Shown here: in pieces, positions 1 to 11,100 of the stretch | Numbering within the stretch: the first letter of the stretch is position 1 | How the letters are laid out: each line of letters opens with the position of its first letter | DNA from: Balanoglossus misakiensis | Lineage: Eukaryota; Hemichordata | Length of the DNA stretch: 64,000 nt | Reading direction: 5' to 3' | Assembly (NCBI GenBank): GCA_040954595.2 | Contig: CM082589.2 | Location: 6,572,001 to 6,636,000, forward strand | The notes under the pieces: model-generated | What the model was told of the DNA's origin: nothing | Databases searched by the model: none | What the model saw: only the letters and a program-made list of their open reading frames with translations | Position numbers and translations under genes: made by a program

Positions 1-662
1 TTCCCACATATGAACATCAAGTTCATCGTTTACATTTGCCTCATTCAAGTACAACGAGGATACCTTCTTAACTTTGTAATTCGCAAATTCTCCAGAGAAG
101 TTCTTTGTGGCTTTGCGCTGGAATGCTATAGTTGCACAGTCTGAGCAGTACTGTACATAGCGTATATAGGAAACATGATTTTGAATATCAATGTCATTCG
201 GCAGTGCCCTGGTCTTGTACGTGAAACCCTCTCCTTTATTCTGGTGAGCTTCCATCACAACAGTCTCTGGTCCTTTCACAAGGTGGGCATATTTAGTTTT
301 ATACCAAGCTGGAAGTGGTTTAGGTCGACGTGTTTCTTTGTCGACGAACACAATTTTTGTATCCAAAGAACATAACATCTCGTCTCCCTGGTCTCTGTTA
401 AGGGTACGGAGTTCATGGTGAAATCCAACTGACGTGTTTCCAACGCTGTTTAGATAGATTGTCATAGCAACCGGTGTCTGGGGGTTGTTTTTTGTGCAAT
501 CATAAAGTTTAGGGTACGCCTGACTGGTGGCACCAATCATGAAACGTAGAGTTCCTTCCTCTTCATTTAATCTCTTGAATTCTGCCAGTCGACCATCTCT
601 GACAGACAAATGCACACGTGTAGAATGAAAAGTCTTCAGTAGGCCGCATAAGGTAGGTTTCC
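1..662 (-). CDS. Double-hotdog thioesterase-like terminal exon, copy 1 (partial, orphan)
   Basis: This is a near-duplicate of the second exon of the gene at 1204-2776. It reads without a stop from an acceptor AG at 663-664 down to the left edge, where the 3' end is cut off. The translation holds the same landmarks as its neighbour: HHELRTLNRD, FVDKETRRPKPLP and NHVSYIRYVQYC, typical of a protein with two hotdog (4HBT/acyl-ACP thioesterase-like) units. Homology with the neighbour also continues a little upstream of the acceptor, to about 785. I find no first exon between 662 and 1204. It could be an alternative terminal exon used by the first exon at 2593-2776 (the phase is compatible), or a promoterless duplicate. 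Coding potential is seen directly. Thioesterase activity is inferred from the fold only. Confidence 0.6.
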
Positions 663-942
663 CTGATGAAGCATAAGGACAGAAAATTAAGTTAATAAGC
701 GATTGCCATGATACGAGTCAAGGCTGTTGTCGACAACCTAACGCAACACCCATTCTTGTTGCTTTGTGATTGACAATTTCATTGCAAAACAACCGCGTAG
801 CCGCTTTACAGACAAGTACACATGCACATGTTCGTAATAGCCTATCCTATGATAAGACCGAAAGTGCATCTGACGTCATGTGAATGCTTGCTGCATAAGT
901 GTGTGTGTTTTACATACACATGAGTACATGCTTCCGTTTATC

Positions 943-1047
943 AAACATACATACATACATACATACATACATACATACATACATACATACATACATACAT
1001 ACATACATACATACATACATACATACATACATACATACATACATACA
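943..1047. repeat. (CATA)n microsatellite
   Basis: About 26 uninterrupted CATA units lie between the two tandem hotdog exons. The plus-strand ORF through it is an artefact of the repeat. Confidence 0.97.
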
Positions 1048-1203
1048 TTTTTATGAATTCCTGCTAGAACAGCAGATAAATTGAATCACAGACTGCTTCC
1101 AAAAAGTGTTTATTGATATCATTAGTTTTTATTTATATCCCTCAATTAATGGCCAACTTCCCCTTTAATTGCTCTTAGTGACATCACTGTCCCTTAACTA
1201 TCA

Positions 1204-2776
1204 TCATTTGTACAACTGTACAGAACAGTGGAATACATCCAGTTTGGCTCTTTTGATGATAAAGTTCAGGGTTCCCAACTGTTTATCATCTTCCCACATG
1301 TGTACATCAAGTTCATCGTTTACATTTGCCTCATTCAAGTACAACGAGGATACCTTCTTAACTTTGTAATTCGCAAATTCTCCAGAGAAGTTCTTCGTAG
1401 CTTTGCGCTGGAATGCTATAGTTGCACAGTCTGAGCAGTACTGTACATAGCGTATATAGGACACATGACTTTGATTATTAATGTGACTTGGTAGTGCCCT
1501 GGTTTTGTACGTGAAACCTTCTCCTTTATTCTGGTGAGCTTCCATCACAACAGTCCCTGGTCCTTTAACAAGGTGGGCATATTTAGTTTTATACCAAGTC
1601 GGAAGTGGTTTAGGTCGACGTGTTTCTTTATCGACGAACACGACTTTCGTATCCAAAGTTGATAACAGCTCGTCTCTGTTAAGGGTACGGAGTTCATGGT
1701 GAAGTCCAACGGACGTGTTTCCAACGCTGTTTAGATAGATTGTCATGGCAACCGGTGTTTGGGGGTTTGTGAAATCATAAAGTTTAGGGTACGCCTGATT
1801 GATGGCACCAATCATGAAATGTCGAGCCTTTTCCTCTTCAAGTAATCTCTTGAATTCTGCCAGTCGGCCATCTCTGACGGATAAATGCATACGTGCAGAA
1901 TGAAAGGGCTTATGTAGGCTGCATAAGGTAGGTTTACCTGATGATGCATAAGGATGGAAAATGAAGCTTATGGTTACCAGGATATAAATTAATGATGTGT
2001 GTAAACACCTGTTGTCGACAACTTGGCGCAAAACATACATCTTGCTGGTTTGTGATTGACAACTTCATATAGCCTAAATCGCACCTACTTGTTTTCTTGT
2101 TAATAATAGAATGCACACGACCTTTATTTCACCTGCCAAGTTGGTCTGTTATTACCGGCCATTGTTTATTTAAAAGCCCAACCCCATTCTCTCAGTCTGT
2201 ATACAGAACAAAGCATCTGGGCCTGCAGCCGACAATATAGTGGACTATGTGACTTGTCCCCACGCACTACATGATACGTCCATGGTACAGGTAAACAGTC
2301 ACGGGGACCCGACTTTTCACATGCAGTCAGAAAGATTCATACGCCAGGTTCTGCGCGTGCGGCAGCCGACGCCCTTCGCGTGTCCCTGCTTGATGGATGA
2401 GTATACAAATTTGGAGATTGTAGAGCTTCTTCCTACAACCATTTATGATATCCACCGAAAGGTACGCTGTTTTTTCCACCCACCAGAACAGAACATGTGG
2501 GAGGGGCCGGGCTTGTAGTATCACGCATGCATTTCTGTGTGGCTGAACTTTGACCTTTCATAATCAGGTTTCACGCAATGTCGGCTACTCACCAGACGCG
2601 TCGTATTCATGGACGAAGTCAAACGGCAGGCCACTCTTGAATACGACACAAGCTTCGGCTCCTCCTCGCTCGATACGCGTTTCAACCGACAGGCGGCGAT
2701 TAAAAATATGACCAGGGATTGTTCTAAACTTCTTCCACGATGAGATGCAGAGACGTGACCCACTCACTGCCGCCAT
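1204..2776 (-). CDS. Double-hotdog thioesterase-like protein, mitochondrial-type N terminus (gene A)
   Basis: There are two exons: 2593-2776 (ATG at 2776) and 1204-1937 (TGA at 1204-1206). They are joined phase 1 across a donor GTGAGT and an acceptor CAG, giving 305 residues. Residues 1-30 are rich in Arg/Ser and lack acidic residues (MAAVSGSRLCISSWKKFRTI...), which suggests a mitochondrial presequence. The following block, VFKSGLPFDFVHEYD, is shared with the gene at 5339-7194. The large exon carries two hotdog-like units: ELRTLNRDELLSTLDTKVVF followed by VDKETRRPKPLP, then SHVSYIRYVQYCSDC followed by a DELDVHMW strand. In hotdog thioesterases the stretch equivalent to HVSYIRY lies on the central helix by the active site. 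Acyl-CoA/ACP hydrolysis is inferred and the substrate is unknown. It has three local paralogues. Confidence 0.75.
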
Positions 2777-3638
2777 AGTGTTGCATAAATATGCAAGGGG
2801 GTCAACGGCCCCGGCCAGATGTCAGTCACGTGACAAGTGGTATTCGGTGAAAGCATTGTCGGAGGTTTTGTGTCTCAACTAAAAATAGAGATTGCAGTGC
2901 GGACGAACAGTTCGCATAAATGCACCGACACGGTGGCAACCGAGTGATGTAACGGGCTAATTAATTTAGACCCCGATATGACTGGTGAAATATTTTCTGC
3001 ACACCTGAAACAGGTAGAAAAAAACATATGTGATTGGTCAATTAGGCCGGCCCCTTTGCACTCTTGGAAGACCTCCAGACAATTCACGTTGACCGGTCGC
3101 TAACTCTATATCTGACCGCATCTTATACACTAAATTTTCAGAAAAATTCTTGTCGAATTTGTACAGGTTCGATAGTAAGCTCACAGCAGTTTCCTTTTCA
3201 AAAATGAAAGTTCATCAAAATATATTGCTAGTGTGCATATTTTTCAAAACATTTTATTTTTAAAAGAAGACAGCACATTCAATTATATTACATGCATACA
3301 TGTACACAATAATGGTCAATATGTGGGAAGATGAAAAACTATTCTCTGAAGTCAATCGTCAACTTCACCAAGAAGGGTAAATACTGTCTTCTGGTCCATC
3401 AAATTGGAAATTTATAGTTAATAGTTCAAAACACCCGTGGAAGTAAACTGCATGACAACTAAAATTATTCCTAATACATTTGAACTAATGGGGAGTAATT
3501 AATCTCATTTTAGTTAAAACCAAATGCCCGTAAGTATATATGCATGCAACACTATTATTTTAAAATCCATCCTCATGCTAAACGGACAAATATTTTAGCA
3601 TCATTTTGTCATCATATTTCAGCAAAAAACTATTTTCA
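2777..3638. other. Intergenic, no gene seen
   Basis: This stretch lies between the 5' end of gene A and the 3' end of the exon at 3639-4369. I see only short unrelated ORFs and no splice-supported homology. The first 200 bases upstream of 2776 probably hold the gene A promoter. Confidence 0.5.
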
Positions 3639-4369
3639 TCAGTAGAATTGTACACTGCAGTAAAACAAAGGTTTATCTCTTGTACACTTACTAATTTTAA
3701 AATTTAACCTACTTTTTTCTTCCGCCATATCAACGATAAGTTCATCACCTAAATTTCCTACGCGCATATACCGAGCAGATAGTGTTTTAACTTCGCGGTG
3801 TTCCTTATCATTAAACGTCTTCGTGGCATTACCTTTGAATGCTTCAGTTGCACATTCAGCGCAAAAGTGATAATGGGCGAACATATGCATGTATTTGACG
3901 AGGATATCGTTTCGCGAAACACTGCGTTTGAATGTGAAGCTGGCGGGCTGATTCTGGGGCGATTCCACAAACCCCAGACTTAGTCCCGGTTGTCTGCTGG
4001 GGGTGGGATACTTCCTTGCGAACCAATCTGGAAGCGGTGTGGGCTGGAGGGTCTCTTTATGCAAGGCAACCACTTTCGCGTCCAGGCGGCTCAGCAGTTC
4101 GTCATTCTCTAAGACACGGAGCTCCTGGCTAACCCAGAACGTTGTTCTTCCAACTTCCCTCACGTAGCTTCTCATAACGACCGGCTCTGCGGGGCTGTCT
4201 TTGAGTACAGCATACAATTTTCTCGATATATCATTCTTGAGGCCAATGAGGAAGAGAATTGTATTCGTCGCAGCCTGAAATTGTAGTATGTCAGCTTCCT
4301 CCAGTATTTCGTCATATAACCCTAAATGCAGAGGCATAGTCTGGAACATATTTTTGTAGCTCGGCTTCT
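3639..4369 (-). CDS. Double-hotdog thioesterase-like terminal exon (copy B, no first exon found)
   Basis: This open exon of 731 nt begins after an acceptor ACAG at 4370-4373 and ends in TGA at 3639-3641. It is one codon shorter than the 734-nt second exons of the two complete genes and uses the same incoming phase. It is most like the plus-strand gene at 5339-7194: both start EKP.Y and share LDAKV-type and HKETLQPTPLP segments. The second hotdog helix reads KYMHMFAHYHFCAEC, so the HVSY motif kept in gene A is lost. No exon resembling the N-terminal FKNGLPPDF block lies on the minus strand between 4369 and 5339. Either it uses a distant or diverged first exon, or it is a non-expressed duplicate. 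Its uninterrupted frame argues against an old pseudogene. Confidence 0.6.
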
Positions 4370-5338
4370 CTGTGAACAAAGCATTTAGCGAGACAAAGCA
4401 ATTACCATAGACAGCTTGAGTCTGGCAGAATCGAAGAGAAACGCTCGAAATCGCAGCTGCTGAGATTCCCTTGTAGGCCTAATTGTAATGGCGTATGTAG
4501 GTCATTGAACCGCATCGTGCAGGCGACTATATGTTGGTGCAGTTTTATAGTCCCACAACTCCCCTTGACGAGTTTTGTGTTGGACGGGGAGGTGTACCCC
4601 CCCCCCCCCCATCGACACAACAGCTGACCGAGAAAGAATTTCAAGTTCAAGCTTATTACCTACCACCATTGAGGCCAAGCGGCAATCCCCGCTTGAACAC
4701 CGAGGTGGTGAGGCAACCCCGGCCCTTTTGCCATAGTCGACGACTACTAGAAATGCTCACAGAGTTTGCAATTGGTATCATCAACCTTATCATACTCGCG
4801 CTTTTGTAACTGAATCGAAGTGAAAGCATAGATGATACTTGCGGTGACCTACAACGGGTACCGTTGGCTGGTACCCTGCTGCAAGGCCAAAGTTGGAGAC
4901 GCAGTTATCACCCAACGCAAGCTGGCTGCCACGTGTTTCCTAGATGGGAGACTGGATACGATGATAGGTGGTTATAAATGTGACTCCACCAATGGTGTAC
5001 ATGTATTTACATGCTGTTTGCGAAATGTTGTGTTCCGTGGTTAATAGAGCACCGTGCTGTTCGATAAAAGCGACTCGATACATTGATGTACGCTCAAAAC
5101 ACGTTGAAAACTGCTTTGCTCTTTTCACTGATGTGAGATCCCAGAACTTATCCTTCCAACGCAACGTTTCCCTATTCATGTTCTCTGTGATATTGTTTAC
5201 AGAGATGAAAGGTCAAAATGACGTGGGTGGCTGTTGACACATAAATATATGACAAAGGCTCAGAACAACCATAGCGGCTGGAGTAACGACCATATAAGGT
5301 AAAGGTCTGTACGGAGCCATTTGTAAAATAACAGCAAC
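4370..5338. other. Intergenic between divergent hotdog copies
   Basis: No supported exon is present on either strand. The segment just left of 5339 should contain the promoter of the plus-strand gene. A 15-base C run is present at 4596-4610. Confidence 0.45.
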
Positions 5339-7194
5339 ATGGCGTCACTCCTATTTTCCACCCGTTTCACAAGTGTACGCGCTCTGAGGCGTACGAAACT
5401 TACAACAACGTCCCTGAACCTTTCTCATCGTCGGCTGTTTGGGGATACACACATCGAAAGAGGCGACAGTTATCCCACATTAGTGTTCAAGAATGGACTA
5501 CCACCTGATTTTGTCCGTGAATACAACGATACCGGTTAGTATTACACCAACTACACAGGTGTTTAATATCAAGCATATATATTTAGCTAAGTTGTTGATT
5601 TTTAGTTGTGTCGCGTTTCTGATGACACTAGAACAAGTTTTTGCAATATTTCTTTGAATTCAACAATCTTTTTTATGGATTAAGAACAAGTTTAGGTAAG
5701 ATATCTTTTAATTCATGTCAATTTACATGCCACTTTGAGCTCAGCCTTTTAGAAAAACCAGCAATGGATGGCTCTGCAAATTTGAATTTGTGAAACACAA
5801 AAAAATGGATTCCCCAGTTCATGACCGAAGACCCATGTTGTTCCGTTGACGAGGGTGGGTCAACCAGCCCCATAACAAAGGCCATATTGTCGCTACCTAC
5901 ATGTATCACGTCTTTCTATGTGTATGGGCCTAGCAAATGCACTCAAAAGTTTCTATTTATATCCCTTGTTGATGACAATACATGACTTGAATGAATGAAT
6001 GGGGAATGAATGACACTCGTCAATTCGGTGCTGCTAGATCACATTTTCTTCGGCACATGTTCACTGGCTAGTACCTTGGGGGATCACGAGTTTGTTATGA
6101 GCGAATGTCACGGGCTTTGAATGTGGCTACGCGTACGCGTGTTGAAAATGTGACTTCGACAGTTGTCAAGTGCGGGTACGAGAGTTGGACATGGAACATC
6201 GAATCTACAACGGGAGGTCGTGGCTTTGAATGGAAGGTCGTGAATCGAAAATGCCGGTCTGAATTTTGGCCTTGATACCACACCACCTATCTAAAAATTC
6301 AGACTAAATTTACAACTCTTCACATTTTTACAAGTGGCAATGAATCAGATTTGGTGCGGGCCTACCTTTTGCAAAAAGACGCCACACGGAGATCTTTACC
6401 TTGACAGCATTTTTGCTACGCAATTTTTGAACGTCTCTACTGTATCTGTTTTGCCTACAGAGAAACCAATCTACGAGAAGTTGTTCCAGACCACATATCT
6501 GCAGTTCGGTTTATATGACAAAATACTGGCGGGGAGTGACATAAGAAGAGTTCAGGCTGAAACGAACGCGACCGGTAGCCTGTCTGTCGTGGGCTTCAAG
6601 AATGAGATATCAGCAAAGCTGTATGATGTACTTGAGAACCGCCCCACTACTGCCGTTGTTTTGACGAATTGCGTAAGTGGAGTGGGCAGAACATCGATTC
6701 AGGGTGGACAGCAGCTTCGAACGTTAGAAACTGGAGAACTGCTGATTAACCTGGATGTGAAACTGGTCCCCTTACACAAGGAAACCCTTCAGCCCACGCC
6801 ACTTCCAGAATGGTTCACAAGAAAATATTCCGCTGTCGCCTCAGGTGACTCCGGCTTTGTGTTAACAGAATTACCTGAGAATCAAACCATCAGCTTTACA
6901 TACACCCGTAGCGTTTCGCACAGCGACTTGTGTGGAAAATACATGTTCATGTTGGCATATTATAAATACTGCACAGACTGTGCAACTGTTGCATTCCAAA
7001 GTAAAGCCATGAAGAAGTTTAGCATCAAGGAACACCACAAAATTAAGGCACTGTCTGTTCGGTATATGGCATTGGGAAAACTAGGCGATGAACTTGCTGT
7101 TGACATAGCGGAAGAGGAGAGCAGTTTAAGTTTCACGATGCGTAACCTTACAAGGGATGTGCCTATGTTTTACTGCAATGTACAATTCTACTGA
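5339..7194 (+). CDS. Double-hotdog thioesterase-like protein, mitochondrial-type N terminus (gene C)
   Basis: There are two exons: 5339-5534 (donor GTTAGT) and 6461-7194 (acceptor CTACAG). They are joined in phase 1 to give 309 residues ending in TGA at 7192-7194. The N terminus (MASLLFSTRFTSVRALRRTK...) is Arg-rich without acids, as in a mitochondrial presequence. It is followed by VFKNGLPPDFVREYNDTG, the block that also ends the first exon of gene A. Exon 2 carries LDVKLVPLHKETLQPTPLPE and a second hotdog unit with CTDCATVAFQSKA and LGDELAVDIAEE. The helix that reads HVSYIRY in gene A is KYMFMLAYYKY here, so the catalytic histidine neighbourhood is altered. A loss of enzymatic activity is possible. 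The gene lies convergent to the large lectin gene. Confidence 0.78.
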
Positions 7195-7379
7195 TGAAAT
7201 GTTACTAATATACGCAGAAATTGTGATGAAATTATCAAAGTCCGGGATATTTAGGTGTAAAGGAGTATGGGAATATTTAGGAAAACGTACTGCTAGAAAG
7301 TCCTAAGACTAGCCCACTATAGTCGCTTGGCGTATATTTTGTGGTTTTGTGTAAGTATTTTATGTCAATTTTATGTTTC

Positions 7380-7385
7380 AATAAA
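7380..7385 (+). terminator. Polyadenylation signal of hotdog gene C
   Basis: A canonical AATAAA lies 186 bases after the stop at 7194. Confidence 0.75.
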
Positions 7386-7567
7386 GATAAACTAACTAAT
7401 TTAGTCGTTCAATGTAACCGTTCTTGTATGACTTGCTGACTCAAAAAGGGTAATAATTTCTCTGCACAGAACTTCCAAAACAATATTTTACAGAATCAAC
7501 AATATGGGGACACAAAAAGCCAAAATACTCGCAAACTCAACCAATGTCAATATTTCTATTAATTCTC

Positions 7568-7573
7568 TTTATT
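7568..7573 (-). terminator. Polyadenylation signal of the composite lectin gene
   Basis: The minus strand reads AATAAA about 250 bases after the stop at 7824. It lies less than 200 bases from the opposing signal of gene C, so the two transcripts converge. Confidence 0.65.
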
Positions 7574-7823
7574 GATCACCTACACTTATGCGCCCGGATA
7601 AAGGTTACGATAAAGAACATTCCTTGGAAAATACATCTGCCAATATTGCTATGGATGTGAAAATACAAGAGAATTACCCTATCTGGTTCAACTACAACCA
7701 GCAAACTGTGTCCAGTGTATATCACCATATACAACCAGGAAATAATGAACATTCAAATGTCAGAATCAGACATATTTAAGTTACTTTCCTTCCGTACTAA
7801 CTTTCTCAAATAATTTTAAACAA

Positions 7824-8104
7824 TCAATATTGATCCAGCTCAAAGTATTCATATCCTTTGTCATGGACAAAGTCACCTTCTTCCTCGACTTGTATAGTGT
7901 CGCTCAATTCACATAGATACTTTCCACCGGAAGTACGTTTCATGTTCAGGGATACACATCCTTGTGTTGCCACACAACGTGATGTACACTCCAGTGCGTT
8001 TCGCTCAGTTGACGAAGCGATGCCGTGATTGTGGAGAGCGTAGTTCGGTGTGCGCGGATGAACAAACACGGTGAAGTGGCCAGGAATCTGATTCTGAAGA
8101 CTAG
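7824..8104 (-). CDS. Lectin gene exon 34: PAN/apple domain and stop
   Basis: The last coding exon follows the acceptor at 8105. It shows an apple/PAN-like cysteine pattern: NALECTSRCVATQGCVSLNM, then KYLCELSDT and GYEYFELDQY before TGA. PAN domains bind protein or carbohydrate partners. No membrane anchor or GPI-type tail follows. Confidence 0.8.
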
Positions 8105-11100
8105 CTGAGTGGAGATAAAAACATTTCATATTAACATCATCTTTCTCGACTTTCAAAGAAAATCAGTTAGGCTTTGCAAGCTGTGATTAGCAATAAATGA
8201 ATCGGGATATTTTTTTCTTAGATGTTTCCGTAAGATATGTATTTGGCATTCAAATATAGGTATACAGTGACATTCTATTTATTATTTTGAATATGATTCT
8301 AAACGTAGTTAACTTAAATATGGCAATACATGAATACGTTGGGATTTATCTCTCAGATGTATGCTATGTTTCCCGAAGATATGCATTTGGCATTCAAATA
8401 CACCTACTCAAACATCTGTAAGTGACTTCCAAATACTTGAAAATTCCTGGACAAGGCTCTTGATCGACATAGTTAGACCAACCAACAGGAACATTGCAGG
8501 TGGCATGGTTTGTACAAAGACTCCGTACTACCGGTAGTACTCCAGTTGTAAGACAATCAGTTCTGGATGTCATCCCGACGATACCGGTACGCGATGCACA
8601 CACTGTGTTACCTAATTGTAATGTAAAACACATGAAGTATGAAACACATGAAATTAAATTTTAGCTCCGTTTCTCTGTCTGTCACTATGCTGTTTCTGAA
8701 ATTTCGTTTTGCAGAATGACTCTAATTATGTTACGCCGATAATGTTACAGAACCATAAAGCAGAAGAGTTACATGACAGAAATTCAAACTACCAAAGCGA
8801 ATATCAATTGCAATGAGTGGTAAGCAGACATTATACAGGTCCATAAGTGTTGACTGGTTCAAATGTTCGATCTATATTAAACATTTAACAAAGAGCTAAA
8901 TATTTTTAAATATTGATGAGTGATACACGTACACATCCATCAATGCAAGAAAGGGGATAGATGAAGGGTAGCTGTAACGGTGACACTCATACTAGCATGG
9001 GTTCTTCAGTAATTTTGATAATACCTTCAGTTCTTCCATAGTTGGCATAAATAACTCTGATAAAATACCCATTTGGACAGGACAGAAACAGGTCATCTTG
9101 GTCTTCACATGAAGTTTGTGATATATCACCTTTAGGACGGGTATCTGTAAAAAAATAACATCATATCATATACCGGAAGCCGACGCAGATTGTGTATGAG
9201 TGCACAAAAACATATTCACAAGGAACATAATGGAAACATAATAAAAATTCATGAAACGTACTGATGTCGGCTCAAAAAATGATATCCAAACTAATCAAAT
9301 GTCCATATTCCATGCTTACAAACATACTGTTGCTATGAGTTACTTAAATCTAGATTTATTCTGTACATTATACCGAGTTGTTTTGGAAAACAAATATATA
9401 GGAATTTAATTACAACTTCAGTTGGTGATTTGCCTAAATGCATCTACAGTCTATAGCTACAACATATCAGATATGTGACATTTGATGTCAACTTTCCCTT
9501 AGTTGAAATATTTTTATTACCTGAACAATTATACACGACACTTAGGTATTTTGAAATGCCTGGGCATTGATCCGTTCCCAGGATCTTGGCATCAACCTTA
9601 ATTTTGGAGAGAGAGAAACATTCAATAAGAACATGGTGTTTAGCTTGTGGTTGTACATTCAAAACTCTGGATCAACTGCTGGTTGATCTTTCTACTGTTT
9701 ACTGAAAATATGGGCACAGGTATTTCACGCTGCACAATGAATCGAATATTAAATGTTGGAAATTTTGCCTGTGTTCGACATGTAGTTGAGAAATTACAGC
9801 AATGACCACTGAATTTGGATTTAGTTGGTGCATACGATGTATTGGTAAACAAAGATTGACAAAACTGAAGAAAAGTCTTCATGATTACTAGAAGATTGAA
9901 TTATCTTCCGTTATTTCAGAAGTAAGCATTTCTTGGATTCACTCCATGACATTCCTGGTCAAATTTTCTAGTCATACTTGCCTGTACTGTGCAATGATGC
10001 TTGCCCTCGCAGTACTCTTTAACGAGGGGCAGAGTGTTCACATTGATGCATGTTGTCACATTTGTATCATACGATTCACTGCCACATAAGCTAGCACTAG
10101 TGCGACCATAATTTGCATCTATAATTTTGATGTATTCGCCATCGTTGCAGCCAAACGACAGGACACTCTCATATTCCTCACATGCATACACCTCCAATCT
10201 ATCTGTGTGTTTCAGTTCATCTACAGAGTGAAAAGTAGAAAACATTACAAAAACAATGTTGGTAGTGTCAATTACTCTGTTACTAAATACTAATGTTGGC
10301 TGTTGGGGCTACTCATAGGCTTGATTTACATTCTATGTGACTTGATCACACTGAAACCGACACTTTCAGACCATTACTCATGCTTGTAACCTTACAAGTC
10401 ACGATATCTGATATTACATGCATTAATGTTGCAATAATAACATTCCAAAGTTAGCTACTGCAAACCTTTTGTTCCTTAGAACATGCAAATGCATTATCTT
10501 GCATGGGTCCTACAACTTAAAGTTTATAATTCTATATACCGTAGCATGTGAAATCCACTGCTAAGTACTTCTCATCCTGTCCACATGACAGTCTTCCTAA
10601 GGCAGCACTGTTAACTCCAATACTACAACTGTGTTTGGCATTACACTGATGTTGAATTATGTCCGAGACATCCAATGAAGAGCAGTTGTTATCTGGGGAA
10701 ATTATGTTATAATTACATAGTGAAGTGTTATGTAGGGCTAGATAAGATATTAGATGGTGCATGTTGTTGTAGGGGTAAATATATTATTCAGATGGTACTT
10801 ATTACTGTGGAAGTAAACACAATATAAAGATAGTACTCATTTATGTCAAAATAAATAGTTTGTACTTGAATCTTCGAAAAGAGAAGCCATGAGATCCCTC
10901 ACCAATACCTTATACAACTTTACCTTTTGATGCAGAACACATATGTGAATTCATGGATGACACATGGTACATGGCTTTTGTTACATTTATAAAATGATTC
11001 TCCCCAGTACAGGCAATGGGCAGATTCTCTCCTTCACAACTATAGCCAGATTTGATTGTTGTCCTGGAACCTGAAAGGATAATATATGGTTCATTGATGT

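Noticed and set aside
899-1084. His-Thr-Tyr-Ile repeat frame
   Set aside because: It is a translation of the CATA microsatellite.
2240-2518. 92-residue plus-strand ORF inside the intron of hotdog gene A
   Set aside because: No splice sites, domain or compositional support. It lies wholly within an intron of a gene on the other strand.
9640-9882. 80-residue minus-strand ORF considered as an extra lectin half-domain
   Set aside because: Its cysteines do not match the SUEL spacing, and the frame does not connect to either neighbouring exon in phase.
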